Source: Laguncularia racemosa
Taxonomy: Eukaryota > Streptophyta > Magnoliopsida > Myrtales > Combretaceae
Length of the DNA stretch: 64,000 nucleotides
Direction: 5' to 3'
NCBI GenBank assembly: GCA_037954665.1
Contig: JBBMOL010000023.1
Location: forward strand, 4,464,001-4,528,000
Notes under the pieces: model-generated
What the model saw: the letters and a program-made list of their open reading frames with translations, nothing else
The model's database searches: none
Told to the model about the DNA's origin: nothing
In this document: positions 47,187 to 59,240 of the stretch, piece by piece
Numbering within the stretch: position 1 is the stretch's first letter
Layout: every line of letters begins with the position of its first letter
Translations under genes and position numbers: made by a program

Positions 47187-47315
47187 CTGTGGGTAAAGTG
47201 AAACGAAAGCACGTATATATAAGCAAAAAAGGAATGAATTGCAATTTATTGAATTCGAAAAAAAAAAACCACAATAGAAATTTATTTAATAATTGTTCCC
47301 TATCTTTGAGCTGAC
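47187..47315 (-). other. Candidate spliced intron between protease and RT (element B)
   Basis: Minus-strand donor GCTAG|GTCAGC at 47315; acceptor 'cactttacccacag' ending at 47187; 129 bp, with a pyrimidine-rich tract before the acceptor. Joining the exons (…GCT AG + A TTC CCT…) keeps an open frame across the junction. The unspliced frame stops within the intron. Confidence 0.65.
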
Positions 47316-48112
47316 CTAGCGCTATCAATAGGATAACAGAACCAATTTTTAAGAGCTAGATGTTGCTCAGATGTGTGAGAGGTCGGGCCTTCATCGCTGA
47401 CGTTGGTTTCGCTTATCCTTGGCTCTTGAATGGTAGTTGCTTACTTGAATGATTGTTGGAGGGGTGGAAAATGCACCGGGGTGTCGCTTGGCTTCTCTTT
47501 CCTTTTGCCTCTGATACCTCTTGCTTGTGCCTCTTCTTGGGCTGTAAGAATGTACCTTAGTCTAAACGCCCCTTGCTGTCCCTCTTTAAACTGATGGCCC
47601 TCTTTGCTAGTTACCACGTTCACCTCATTGAATATTTAGAGGCCAAAGTCTTTGAAACCGTCTTCCCCGATGTAGGGTATGGTGGTCTCTTTATAGATGG
47701 CATAATCTTGCTCCCCCAGCACGGTGATGATCTGTCCATTCGCCATGAACTTGACCTTCTGATGTAGACTTGATGGTACGGCTCTGGCAATGTGTATCCA
47801 CGGCCTTCCCAATAGTAGATTGAAAGACCTTGGAATGTCGAGGACTTGGAAGGAGATGTGGAATATATGTGGACCAATCTCCACCGGCAAGTTGATTTCC
47901 CCTACTATTTCTCTCTTGGACCCATCGAAGGCCCTAACCACTATTAAGCTTGGCTTGATGTTGCTTGGATCGACTCCTAGCAGGTCGAGGGTGGCTAAAG
48001 GGCATACGTTGAGAGAAGATCCATTGTTAATGAGTACTCTGGAGATGATTGTATTGTTGCATTTCACCACTATGAACAGTGGTTTCGTATGTTGGTCTCC
48101 GTCTTCCCCCAA
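47316..48112 (-). pseudogene. Element B aspartic protease, broken
   Basis: SRVLINNGSSLNVCPLATL (near 48013-48055) and FNLLLGRPWIHIARAVPSSL. The catalytic Asp of the D-x-G-S motif is Asn (GAC to AAC type change). The frame runs to 47636, then continues in another frame (FNEVNVVTSKEGHQF) toward the candidate intron. Confidence 0.8.
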
Positions 48113-50333
48113 CTCTTCAGGAGAGAAAGATATCTAATCTAAGGTGAAGATTAAATCTGCCACATGGCTCAATTTCTCTGTTACGATGCCTTCTGTACCT
48201 TGATCTGTTTAAGCAATTTGAAGAGTGCTTTCCTATAAGGCTCAGACGTTGTAAGGAGGCCCATAAGTGATATCTGGGTTGGAACCTTGTTTAGTTGTTC
48301 CATGATCTTATATTCGCTTGCCTTGACCATCTTTGTAAATGCAGAGAGCCCCTCTTCGTCCTCTTTCCCTACCTCAGTGTTGGGCTCTTTGGTTGAGATC
48401 CTGTATTTTGGGTCATAAATTCTCCCAGAATAGGTGATTCCTCCTACGATAGGGGGTCTTTCTTGATTGAGACTTGATAGTCAAATGGTCCCGTCTTATT
48501 CCTCTCTAAGGGTATTGGGACATTGAATACATATCTCTTCTTTGGAATCTGCACCTCAATAGATTGTCCCTCATAGCACTTTATGACTATCAGTTTTTGG
48601 TCCGATTTAATTATGTTCACGGACTTCTCCCTCTCTTTTTGTGGGTTGTCTTCTTTCTCAAACTCGAGTCCCCATCCACTAAGTGGCCCATACTTGGTTG
48701 GTGTGAAAGAGTAATTTACCAGATACTCAAATCTCCTATGCGATTCGCCTAGGGTACCGACCATTAGGTCTCTAGCTAATCATCTCTTCTTGATCTGTGA
48801 TTTAGAGGTTTCATTTGGGACTTGGCGTGGGTGACTTTCTCATTGCACTGTTGCTTTTTGCTATTTTAGGGAATCTTTGGAGTCTGGCTCTTCGGACGTG
48901 ATCATATTGATAGTGGGTTTATGGTTAGGTAGCGGATTAGTGTTGACATTTGGTGCTGGTGTGTTAATAAAGTCCAATTGCATTATTCCGGTGTCAATTA
49001 GATCTTAAATCTTGTTTTGGAGCCTCCAGCATCTGTTTGTGGAATGCCCCTCTTGGCCCATATGATAATCACATTTGAGGCTTGAGTCAAAATTTCTAGG
49101 CTTATACCGGTCACTTGGGATCTCAAAGCTAGTCAAATTATCCACTCGCAGCCAAGCGAAGACCTAGTTGAGTGGGATCGGGATCGGAGTAAATTGTCTT
49201 AAGATCCTGGTGGCCTAGGTGTGATTCATCGGGGACTACTGGATTGGGGCACTCGTGGTCTGGAATGTGACACGGGTCCCAACCTTATCCACTTTACCGG
49301 AGTTAACTGTGTTGACGGTGAACTCCTTGGCTTTGTTACTCCCTAGGGGCCTCTATGATGATGTGATTTTAGGAGGGTTCAATGTTGGGAGTCTCCCTGA
49401 CAGGATGGCATTCTCGATTCGGCACCCTGCTGCCACTACTTTTGCAAAGCTAGATGACGTCTGGCCTACTAGATGTGAGAAGTAAGTCTTATCTAGCGTG
49501 TTGACAAAGATGAATGTCAACTTCTTTTTAGAAATTGGGGTCGTTACCTTAGCAGCCTGAGCTCTCCAGCGTTGAGCATACTCATTGAAAGACTCAGTGT
49601 GTTTCTTTCAAAGACTTCCCAAGTCCATTACCAAAGGGGTAACTTCGATGTTGAATTTATATCGGTCATAGAATGCCCAAGCAAGTCTCTCCCAGGTATT
49701 GACTTGGTTGAAGTCTCAATGTGCATACCAGATGAGGGCAGGGCTTGTAAGGCTATCTTGGAAGGTTTGGATCATGAGCTGGTCATATTGGGCATACTTG
49801 CTCATCTTCCGTACGTACAACCTTGTATGCATCTTGGGGCATCCAGTGCCATCATATTTTTCAAATTCTGGGGTCTTGAACTTGTCTAGGTACACTTCCT
49901 CCCCATATACCGGTAAGCTAGTGATCCCTGCCTGCTCAAAACCGTTAGGCCCCTCTATTGTTTTCATCTTATCAGCCAGCTGTTGAAAAAGCTTTCTTTC
50001 CATCTCCTTTTTCCTGTCCTCCATCTCCCTCTTTATGTCGTCCGAGGTTAGACCGAGGTTGACTTTCGGTTCATACTTGAATGCTGGGTTGAGGTGGGAA
50101 TTGATCTCTTCATATTCTAGAGGTTGACCCTCTACTGCTTTCCCTTTTTTGGCTCATGAGTGTTCTTCCTGAGTTAGTTGGGTGGTGCCAAGGAGGCCAA
50201 TACTCTCAGTCAGGAGGTGGACTTGTGTAGCCAATTGCTGGACTGTTTGTTCTAAGGATACGATCCTTGGATCTAAGGTGGTATCAGCACTGGTGTTGTT
50301 GCGGTTGTCGCTATTGTTGCCACTGTTTTCCAT
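48113..50333 (-). pseudogene. Element B gag and gag-protease linker, broken
   Basis: The ATG at 50333 opens MENSGN... The predicted coil MEDRKKEMERKLFQQLADKM lies at about 49960-50024, and the capsid-like part (FEKYDGTGCPKMHTRLYVRK) at 49716-49900. The nucleocapsid zinc-knuckle region is near 49010-49090 and the linker (YGPLSGWGLEFEKEDNP) at 48444-48764. Stops and frameshifts separate these. Confidence 0.8.
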
Positions 50334-50583
50334 TTTGGTCTTTAAGCGGGTACAGATTGGGCTCCTTGGAGGGTTTGGTTGTTTGGGAGCTATCTTTGAT
50401 ACCTAGCGCGCATTTTTCTTAGTTTAATGCATGTATGTAAATATGATGCATGTGTTACACAGATGTTAAAATGAAGGGGCCAACAATTGATTAATTATAT
50501 AATACTGAAATTTTATTTTTATTAATATTGAAAACTTGGAGTTCGATACTTAAAAAATGAAAAAGTAAAAGTATAATGCTAAT

Positions 50584-52110
50584 CTATTTCCTAGTCCTCT
50601 TCTTCTTTTGCTGCGTAGGCGTTGGTTTTCCACTGATGATAGCTTCTAACTCTTTAACTCTAACTTGGGTCTTCTCTAGCTGAGCTTCCAAGGCCTTGTT
50701 CCTTTGATCAGACTCTTTAAATCTACCCTTCTAGATATCCTTTTTGTAGACTGCAGCTTCGAAGTATACCTCCATCCGAGCCCTGACTTGTTCCAAATAG
50801 GTTCTCAGCTTTAGGTCTACCTTGTCTGGCTCAGGTTAGGTGATATCTGGGACTTGGTATGCCCTTTCTCTTGTTTGATATAGCTCGTGGATCACGAAAT
50901 CCCTGGTGGGTCGATGCTTGCCCACTTTGCCATCCAAGTCTCCGAGGTCTACGTTGGGGCTCTTGATTCAGGCTTCCTATAAGGCTTTGACCTCTGCCAG
51001 CTTGGTAAACTTCTCGGCTACCAGCAAATTTGGGTCTTGGTATTTGAATGTGATTGCTTCTAGTGATCATCGATAAACTATGTCTTGGATGGTACCGAAC
51101 TAGCGAACCACTGAGTTTGGATGATAACTTATACATCCACTGATACCGATTAGAGGAACGACCTGAAGGTTTTTGTAGGTTAGGATGATTTTGTTGTAGC
51201 AACTTCATCTAGCTGTCTACAGGATGTCGTCGGCATTGAAACTCTTGAGTACTTTCACCCAATTGTGGCTAGTAAGGTTGTCGGGCAGCTTTATTTTTTC
51301 TATGCAGGAGTCTACAAGGTCCACTTGTTAGGCTAAAGATTTCTAGACCAAGTTCAACCCAAAACATTTGAGGTGGCTCACAAACCAGATCAGGATGAGG
51401 TTGATGTTTGAGCGAAGGATCCCATGGCCCTTCCTTTTGACAAAGTTCAAGTTCCGGATTTGTTTAGCTAGTAGAGCCGAGATATAAGATTTCCCTTACA
51501 AGAATTGGGATACCAGCTTTACGACTCGGTAGTGGATGTAAAAGATCCCGGTAGGGAAAAGTATAATAGCGAAGGCTGTCAGGATGAAAGCATTTACCCT
51601 CCATTGTTTGTAGCTCTTGAGGTTCCTGCATAATATGTCTTTCCTGTCCCCATCATCTTCCTGAGCTATGAACCAGGCTTTTAACTCGTCCATCCGTATA
51701 CAATATCCGTTACAGTTTGCTAAGGCCTTATTGATTACTATCTTGCGAATACCCAAAAGTCTACTGAAAATATTGGCCGGCCCGGCCTCAAGATTTGGCA
51801 CGTATACCTAGTTGGTTAGTGATGGGGCCTGCAGAAGTTGGGTGTATTCTTCTAGAGTGGGAGTGATCTCATGTGGTCCAATGAAGAAAGCTACAGGCTC
51901 TACTTTCCATAGATGGAGGATAGCTTATATCAGAGGTAAGTTCATTTCCATCTTCATTAGTGAAAGGATGGGCCCTATCTTTTGTTGGATGAAGGCTTGC
52001 TCTTTGAGGTTGTATAGAGTAAACCAATGGTCCAGTACCAACTTTGGATCCAGAGGTTTGCAAACTTGGATCTCTTTGCAGAGAAGGCAGTCGATTGTAG
52101 AACTAACCAT
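50584..52110 (-). pseudogene. Element B ORF1 (Tat/Ogre-specific protein), broken
   Basis: The ATG at 52110 (MVSSTIDCLLCKEIQVCKPL) is the likely start and the stop is at 50584-50586 after QQKKKRTRK, spanning about 508 codons. It resembles A's ORF1 (29366-30890). Frameshifts occur near 51930 and 51490, with further stops. Function not established. Confidence 0.75.
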
Positions 52111-52609
52111 CTATTAAAATAGAAGTCTCCAATTACAAAAACTTTTTACAACGCACAAATAATGTTATTACAGGGAAATGTATCTATACTCTAGGAACGG
52201 AACAAAAGTATGACATCATTAATTAATTATCAGCCTATAACTTCATGTATGCAGATAGGTGGGTTTTAATAGGTCCCCAAGCTCTATAGCCTTCTACATT
52301 CTCGAAGAAATGGATCTCAGGCTATATCGAACCGTTAAGTGGGGTAGCCTAATTAGTCCTGAACGGTGATCATATCACTTCGCTCGAAACCTACACAATG
52401 GCCTCCTGTCTTAAGGTCTTAAGACGGCACAGGTTTGACCGTATCTATTCACACGATTACATGCATGCAGACTCAACGGTAAAAATAAATAACTAAACCT
52501 TAAATTTCATTAAATCCCTGAAATGTTAGCATCATTAGTATAACAATCAAGAGACATTTTTGGAAATGGTGATTTCAGAAGATTCAGGTGGCTAGCCTAC
52601 TAGAGAAGT

Positions 52610-52627
52610 TCCCCAGCGGAGTCGCCA
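52610..52627 (-). other. Primer-binding site of element B (tRNA-Arg type)
   Basis: Minus strand TGGCGACTCCGCTGGGGA, three bases downstream of the 5' LTR. Better preserved than the A copy. Confidence 0.8.
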
Positions 52628-52630
52628 TCC

Positions 52631-54586
52631 TATCGAGTCTAATTTTTTATTTTTTATTTATATTCCTAATCCGATTTATACTAGACCCTATGCTCATCTA
52701 ATATAAGTCATCAACTTAAACTAGGAATTTTGTCTTATTTTGGAGTCGCCACCCAACTGAAGTTGGGAAAGATGATTGAATTAGGACTAATTGAGCATAT
52801 TAATCCAAATTTGGACAACTAGTCAGCGAGATTTCCTTTTTTCGTTTTTGTGAAAGAGGAAAGGAAAAACCAGAGTTGTTGGACTTGAGGGCTAACCTAT
52901 TAAAACCTTAAAGTTACCACCTTATTCTTCTGAAATCTAAACTCTATCCTAATGTCTTTTATTGTTATTTATTTTTGTTATTTTTTTTTTGCTTATTGAT
53001 TAAAAGAAACTTATTATAATATGGAAAATGACTTTTTTTTTTATTCTTTTTAGAGTTGCCTCAAACGGGTGCCTACGTACCTACTATTCAGGATCAAATA
53101 AGCTGTAGCTCGCTTTTTATATATAAAAAAAACTTAGTGGGTTGATTAATTTTAATTATGAAAATACCTCAGATTTACGTTTTTATCATTTTAGTATTTT
53201 TTGGAAATAAATCTAAGCCTTTTTGAAAAAAAATTAATTTAAGGAAAAACTAATTTTGGATTTATTTAAGAAAAGGATTTTTCTAAGTAATAAAAAAAAT
53301 TATTTTTGTTTCCTTATTATTAACCTACCTCTAATATTATTATTATTATTTATTATTTATATTTTATATTTTATATTTTATATATTTTTTGTTTTTTGGT
53401 TATTATTTTATAATTTATTATTATTATTATTTTTTATTTTATAATTTTTTATTATTTTATCTACCCTAAACTAAACATAAAAATAATAAACTAATCTAAA
53501 TTATTTATTTATTTACTTTTTTCTTTTTTTTGAATTTTGAATAAATAAATAAATAAATAAATAAATAAAAAACAGAAAATCTGACTTACCTAGATTTGGG
53601 TACGATGCGCGAGTCGGGGTCAGATCGAACCACGGTGGCTGGAAATCCTTGTTGGTGGTGTTCCGGCGGTCCTTTTCGTTGAATAAGGGGTGTTTCTGAA
53701 GCTTTAGAGGATAAGGAACCTAAGGTCGGTGGTGGTTGCGGGTCGAAAACCTCCCCAGGTGGCGTTTCGAGGTGGTGGTGATCAAAGGTCGTGCTTGAGA
53801 ACTCCGGCGAAGCTTCAATCTCTCTTATTTTCTCTCTTTTCTCACTTTTGATCCGTGCTTTGGCTTCCCCACATTGTGCTCTATTTATAGGCATCGGAAA
53901 TCGAGTTGGATAAGCTCGGATTTCTTCCGATTGGGGCAAATCGGATTTCGATTGGAAAACCCATCTCCGATTTATGTAAATCCTTCGATTTGTTGCGATT
54001 TGATTCCAATGAGATGATGTTTATTTTATTTCAGTTAAAGATTTGGTGGATTTCATGTAAAAATCGCATCAAAACGATCAAAATTCGAATTTTTTCCCCA
54101 CTGGCGACGATCTCGGACGGAGGTTGAAGATGATTACGTGCCCGATGCATGTGCTCCCTCTGTCCAATCACGAGCTGACACGTATCCTAGGGGGAGAAAA
54201 AAAATTGCAAAACGCGGATTTGCTTCCTCGCATTTTGAACTAGCGATCGAGCCCCTTCTCCCCACGTGCTAGGCCATGGTCCAAACTAGCTGGGCTAGCC
54301 CACTTACTTGTTTTTTTTTTTTTAATTTACGCAAATTGCATATGTGCGATGCAATTTTTATTATTTTTATATTATTTTGAAATTCTAAAAATTTATAAAA
54401 ATTATTTAACTCCTTTTATTATTATTTCTACAATTATTTTTCAAAATTGATATATTTTTCCTATTTATTTTATTTATCGAATATTTTTTTCCTTTTTTGC
54501 TAAATTATAAGAAAAATTATAAAAAATGAAAAAAAATTAAAAATTGACCTTTATTAATTATTAGGGGCAAAAATGGGATGTTTACA
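52631..54586 (-). repeat. 5' LTR of element B
   Basis: About 1.96 kb, reversed: + strand starts TATCGAGTC (TG lost to TA) and ends TGTTTACA. It contains the TATA box (53881-53889) and the tRNA-like block (54225-54302). Frames at 53256-54127 are not genes. Confidence 0.88.
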
Positions 54587-55272
54587 TTAGCCCACAATAG
54601 GGCACTTTCCTAAGATATCCTTCCCTATGGTCGTAAGTCTAAATAAGATACTTCCTAATTATTAATTAGTCAGCTCATGATAGTACTTTTCTAGATAATT
54701 TATTGATTAGTCAGCTCATAAGAACACTTTTCTAGATAATTTATTGATTAGTCAGCTCATAAGAGTACTTTTCTAGATGGTCTATCGATTAGTCAGCTCA
54801 TAAGAGCACTTCTTTAAATTATCCCCTTTAAGGTTGTTAAAACCTGGAAGACACTTCCTAATATTGACGAGTAAGCTCATAAGAGCACTCTTCCATAACA
54901 TTTCTCCTCTAAGAATTGCTAATCTAGCCAGACGCTTCTGTTATCAGGTGGCCAGCTCATAGGAGCGCTTCCTTAAACAATCTATTTTTTACGGTAGCTA
55001 GTCTTGTAGGACGCTTCCTTGTTATCAATTAGTTCACTCACAAATAACACACTCCTAAACAATCCTTGAGATGTTTCCTATCGTCGATTAGTTGGCTCAT
55101 AGAGCACTTTTCTAGATGATATCTTACTCCAGGTTGATAGAATGTTTGAGATCATTCCCCAAGCAATCTTAATCATCACAAGGCATTCGTGGGGTTATTA
55201 GCTCATGGAGCATTTTCCTACCAGAATCGAGTTCAGATAACCAGCTGATAGAGCCATTTTATACTCAATCTT
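54587..55272 (+). repeat. Element A 3' untranslated region, second part (repeat array continued)
   Basis: Resumes A's array after element B. Units around 'gattagtcagctcataagag' plus 'cacttttctagataattta' repeat about every 50-60 bp. It matches the reverse complement of the B array and its end ('cataaggcattcgtggggtta'-like and 'gataaccagct') until 'caatct' at about 55272, where Athila-type sequence begins. Confidence 0.82.
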
Positions 55273-55284
55273 TATAGTATAAAT

Positions 55285-56991
55285 TGTGTTAAATTATTAT
55301 TGATTTTATAGAAACCATAAGGAAATGGTACTTTAATTCTATCATCGTGATAAATCAGGTTAAATGGAGTCAAGGATGCCAATTCAAGTAAATTAGAGAA
55401 GCCATCTACAACTTGGTTCAAAGATAAGGATTTACACCGCCGGAGGGAAGTACATGGGCGTGTAATTGAAGTACACGGCCGTGTACTTGGTTTTGAATCA
55501 ACAGGAAGATACACGGTTGAAGTACACGGCCGTGTAGCTAACTAGGAACTAGCACGGTTTGAGGCACGACCAAGGTGCAAACCGTGCCCCTAACTGGACA
55601 AGAAGGCGGAAATGTTGACTTTGAACAGAGAGAGACACGGCTTAGGGCACGGCCGTGGTGGAAGCCGTGGGAGCAACCGTGCTTGGAGCCGCGGTGGAAG
55701 CTAGACGTGCCAAGGAGAAGAAAGTGTGGAACATCAACCAGATGAAGGCACAGCTTGAAATCTAGCCGTGGGTATAACCTGGTACACACTGGACACGGAT
55801 GAAGACTTGTAGATTATGCACAGATGAAGGCACGGCTTGAAATCTGGCCGTGTGTGTAACCGTGGTACACACTGGGCGCGGATGAAGACTTGAAGAATAT
55901 GCACAGAGGATGGCACGGCTTGACCCACGGTCGTGTGGTGGGGCGTGCCAGGCAGACGAATCTTCACTTCTCGAAATCTACTTGGAAAAGGAAAGATATT
56001 TTCGTATCTTGCTAGCAAAAGATCACATGCTATCCCCCTAACAATATAAATAGAACCAACCCTAGAGGGTTAGGACAACTTTTAATCTTGGAATCTTGGA
56101 TCACCTTGGAGACAAGAAGGAAACGCGGAGGCAGAGCAGGCAGCCGGAAATAGAGGCTTGTTATGTTTTTATTTTTATTTTTCGTTTTATTGATGAACAT
56201 GAGTAGCTAAGCTACTTTTCTAGCCAAAGGGTCATAGATGTTTAATTCTCCACGAATTGTGAGGCCTAATTGACTTGTATTTATTCTATTCTTTGCTTTC
56301 GGGTATTCATATATCTTCTGATCGTTTTGTCATTATTATCTTTGTTGATTGGTATGAATAGAGCTCTTCTACTCAATTAGCAAGTTAATATATTGTCAAC
56401 TAGCACGTGAAATCCGTAATTGTTTGATTGTTCTAGTCTTAGTGACGCAATAAGATGTTTGGTTATAAAAGAGATGATCGAATTCATGTTATGGAGGTGT
56501 GTGATCATGTTTAAATAGGTTATCTTATAATCTACTGGCATGAATTGGTGGTCTCTCTAGATCTTAATGCTATTGATAGATTAAATCCTAAGCGCTTGTC
56601 TAGGGTTGTTTAATCAATAAGAGAAATAATTCAAAGCGCTTTTCTGAGGTTATCGAGGAAGTAAGGAGAGATAGGTTGTTAGAGCTTGTTAATAACCATA
56701 ACCAGTTTATCTAGAACTAAGAATAGAAAACATTTGCATCGATGATCAATTCCTAGAATTAAATTATCTTGATTCCTTTGGCTAGGCTTTTATTAATATC
56801 CGATTTTCTTACCTTGTTTTACTTTATTTTGATTCACAAACAAAACCCCCCATTTTTCTTTTCCCTTTTATTCTCCTTGAATAGAAATAAGTTTAACCAA
56901 TCTCTGTGGATTCGACCCTACTCACCACTATATGCAAATCATATAATTGTCTAGGAGTGGGTTTTATTTTTGTTGGATTCGACACTCATCA
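55285..56991 (+). repeat. 5' LTR of the Athila-type element
   Basis: About 1.7 kb, starting TGTGTTAAATTATT (start uncertain by a few bases) and ending GACACTCATCA. It is rich in CACGGCCGTG palindromes. Frames at 55272-56018 (-) are not genes. Confidence 0.72.
55741..55920 (+). repeat. Tandem repeat, 82-bp unit, within the Athila-type LTR
   Basis: 'gatgaaggcacagcttgaaa' at 55741 recurs at 55823 as 'gatgaaggcacggcttgaaa', with a partial third start at about 55908. Units share 'tggtacacactgg' and 'gatgaagacttg'. Confidence 0.85.
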
Positions 56992-56996
56992 AATTT

Positions 56997-57014
56997 TGGC
57001 GCTGTTGCCGGGGA
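56997..57014 (+). other. Primer-binding site of the Athila-type element (tRNA-Asp type)
   Basis: TGGCGCTGTTGCCGGGGA, five bases after the LTR end. It differs from the usual Athila-type site (…CGCCGTTGCC…) by one C-to-T. Confidence 0.85.
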
Positions 57015-57042
57015 TTGGTGTCAAATTTATTTCTATTCTTGT

Positions 57043-59240
57043 ATGACTCGTTCTTCTCAGACAGGTGAACTAACTTATAATCCGGAGATTGAGAAGACTC
57101 TAAAGAGGCTGCAACAAGAAGCTAGATCATCCCCCGGACCGAACTTAGTATCGGACTTGTCTGATTCATCCCTTGATTCTGAAAAAGAGGACGACATGGC
57201 AAATCTCGAGAGAACATTAAGGGAGTTAGCTGCACCGAATGTGAATCAACAACCACTTTGTATTCACTATCCCGAACTAGCTGTGGAATTTGAGTTAAAA
57301 TCTGGGTTGATACATCTGCTACCTACATTTCATGGTCTTGAGAATGAAGATCCTCACAAGCATTTGAAAGAGTTCCATATAGTGTGTTCTAGTATGAGGC
57401 CGCAAGGAATAACCGACGGTCAAATCAAGCTATGTGCTTTTCCATTTTCTTTAAGTACTAAAGCTAAAGATTGGTTGTTTTATTTGCCTCCAGGTTCTAT
57501 CACCACTTGGACAGATATGGAAAGACTCTTCTTAGACAAATTCTTCCTCGCATCTAGAGCCGCTGGTATAAGAAGAGAAATTTGTGGTATAAAACAAAGG
57601 GACACCGAGACTCTTCATGAGTATTGGGAGAGGTTCAAGCAATTGTGTGCAAGCTGCCCACAACATGGGATATCTGAACAACTCCTTATCCGATACTTCT
57701 ACGAGGGCCTACTTCCGATGGAAAGAAAGATGATGGATGCTGCAATTGGAGGCGCCATAGTAAACAAAACCCCTGGTCAAGCTAGGGAATTGATCTCCAT
57801 TATGGCTGCCAATTCGCAACAATTTGGGTATAGGCATGATACGTCTTCAAGGAAGGTAAATGAGGTAAATGTGTCTAACCTTGAACATCAAATTTCTAAT
57901 CTTACCTCCCTTGTGCAGCAGCTAGCTCTTGGAAATACCCAACAGGTGAAAGCTTGTAGAATTTGCGCTGCTCCTAGTCATCCGACCGACATGTGCCCCA
58001 CATTGCAAGATGACAATCATGAACACGCCAATGCTGTAGGCGGATTTCCAGGACAACCACAGAGGAAGTATGATCCCTATTCAAATACTTACAATCCCGG
58101 ATGGAGGGATCATCCTAACTTCCGATATGGCAATAACCCTCAACATGTCCAACAATTCCAGCTTAAGCCATCACACCACGTACCCCAAGCTCCTTACACT
58201 TCAGTTATGCCCCTTGAGGATATTATTAAGTCTCTAGCTGTGAATACCAAACAATTTCAGGAGGAAACAAAGCAAAGCATTCAGAACTTGGAGAATCAGG
58301 TAAGCCAACTTGCTTCAACCGTAAACAGGTTAGAAACTCAAGGTAAGTTACCTTCTCAGACTATCACAAATCCGAAACAAAGAGTTAATGCAATTACCTT
58401 GAGAAGTGGAACAGAATTGCAGGGATCAAATAAGAAAGGACATCCGTCTAATCTTGAGGAAGAGACCAAGAAAGAGATTTTGACTCCGAGCCAGCAGGAC
58501 AACCAGATTAGCAAGTCTCTAGTTGAGCCATCAAAGGTCACATTGATACCACCTCCTTTCCCCTCCAGATTGGCGAAATCCAAGAATGAAGCGGAAGGAA
58601 AAGAGATTCTGGAAACTTTTCGCAAAGTCGAGGTAAATATTCCTTTGCTTGATGCAATTAAGCAAATACCGCGCTATGCTAGATTTCTCAAAGACTTGTG
58701 CACTAACAAAAGAAAGCTGAAAGGTAATGAAAAGATTAGTGTGAGTGAAAATGTTTCAGCTATTATTCAGAAGAAGCTTCCTCCTAAATGCAAGGATCCA
58801 GGTATGTTTACTATTCCTTGCAAAATAGGTAATCTTGGAATCGCTAAAGCCATGTGTGATCTAGGAGCTTCTATCAATGTCATGCCTTTGTCTGTTTATC
58901 AACGTTTAAATGTTGGTCCTTTAAAGGAAACGGGTATTATTGTTCAACTTGCTGATAGGTCCAATGTTTATCCTGAGGGAGTTCTAGAGGATGTTTTAGT
59001 TCAAGTCAATGGGTTGGTTTTTCCTGCTGATTTTTATGTGCTTGACATGGACGATAGTGATTCTCATACTTCATCACTGATATTATTAGGGCGACCATTT
59101 CTTAAGACTTCTAAAACGAAAATCGATGTAAATGATCGCACCTTCACTATGGAATTTGATGGTGAAGTGATTAAATTTAACATTTATGATGCCATGAAAC
59201 ATCATAACAATATCTCTCCTGTTTTTGTTACGGATGTTAT
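57043..59240 (+). CDS. Athila-type gag-protease, open but 3'-truncated
   Basis: ATG at 57043 (MTRSSQTGELTYNPEIEKTL) opens about 732 codons without a stop. An in-frame longer version from 56947 would start inside the LTR and is not favoured. Gag blocks: FELKSGLIHLLPTFHGLENE, DPHKHLKEFHIVCSSMR, TLHEYWERFKQLCASCPQHG. A CCHC knuckle lies at residues 305-318 (CRICAAPSHPTDMC), then the Athila-type QRKYDPYSNTYNPGW. A coiled stretch (QNLENQVSQLASTVNRLETQ) precedes the protease (AMCDLGASINVMPL, Asp near residue 606; LILLGRPFLKT). After about 59240 the frame continues into Tat LTR sequence to a stop at 59386-59388, adding about 49 unrelated codons. It packages element RNA in the family; here it could at most act in trans. 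Confidence 0.85.

Larger units (their letters stand above)
38559..54586 (-). mobile_element. Element B: second Tat/Ogre-type Ty3/gypsy element, inverted inside element A
   Basis: 5' LTR at 52631-54586, internal region, 3' LTR at 38559-40482. Flanking 5-mers are TCAGC (38554-38558) and TTAGC (54587-54591), a target duplication with one transition. Same family and domain order as A, about 16.0 kb including a 1.6-kb solo LTR inside its integrase. All coding regions contain stops or frameshifts, though fewer than in A. Confidence 0.88.
55285..59240 (+). mobile_element. Truncated Athila-type Ty3/gypsy element
   Basis: 5' LTR, primer-binding site and an open gag-protease frame are present. RT, integrase and the 3' LTR are absent. 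It is inserted in A's 3' UTR and ends abruptly inside the start of A's 3' LTR. The Athila assignment rests on the primer-binding site TGGCGCTGTTGCCGGGGA (tRNA-Asp type) and the gag C-terminal signature QRKYDPYSNTYNPGWRDHPN. Confidence 0.82.

Noticed and set aside
55538..56018. Minus-strand frames with repeated Cys/His-rich stretches
   Set aside because: Produced by the 82-bp repeat in the Athila-type LTR.
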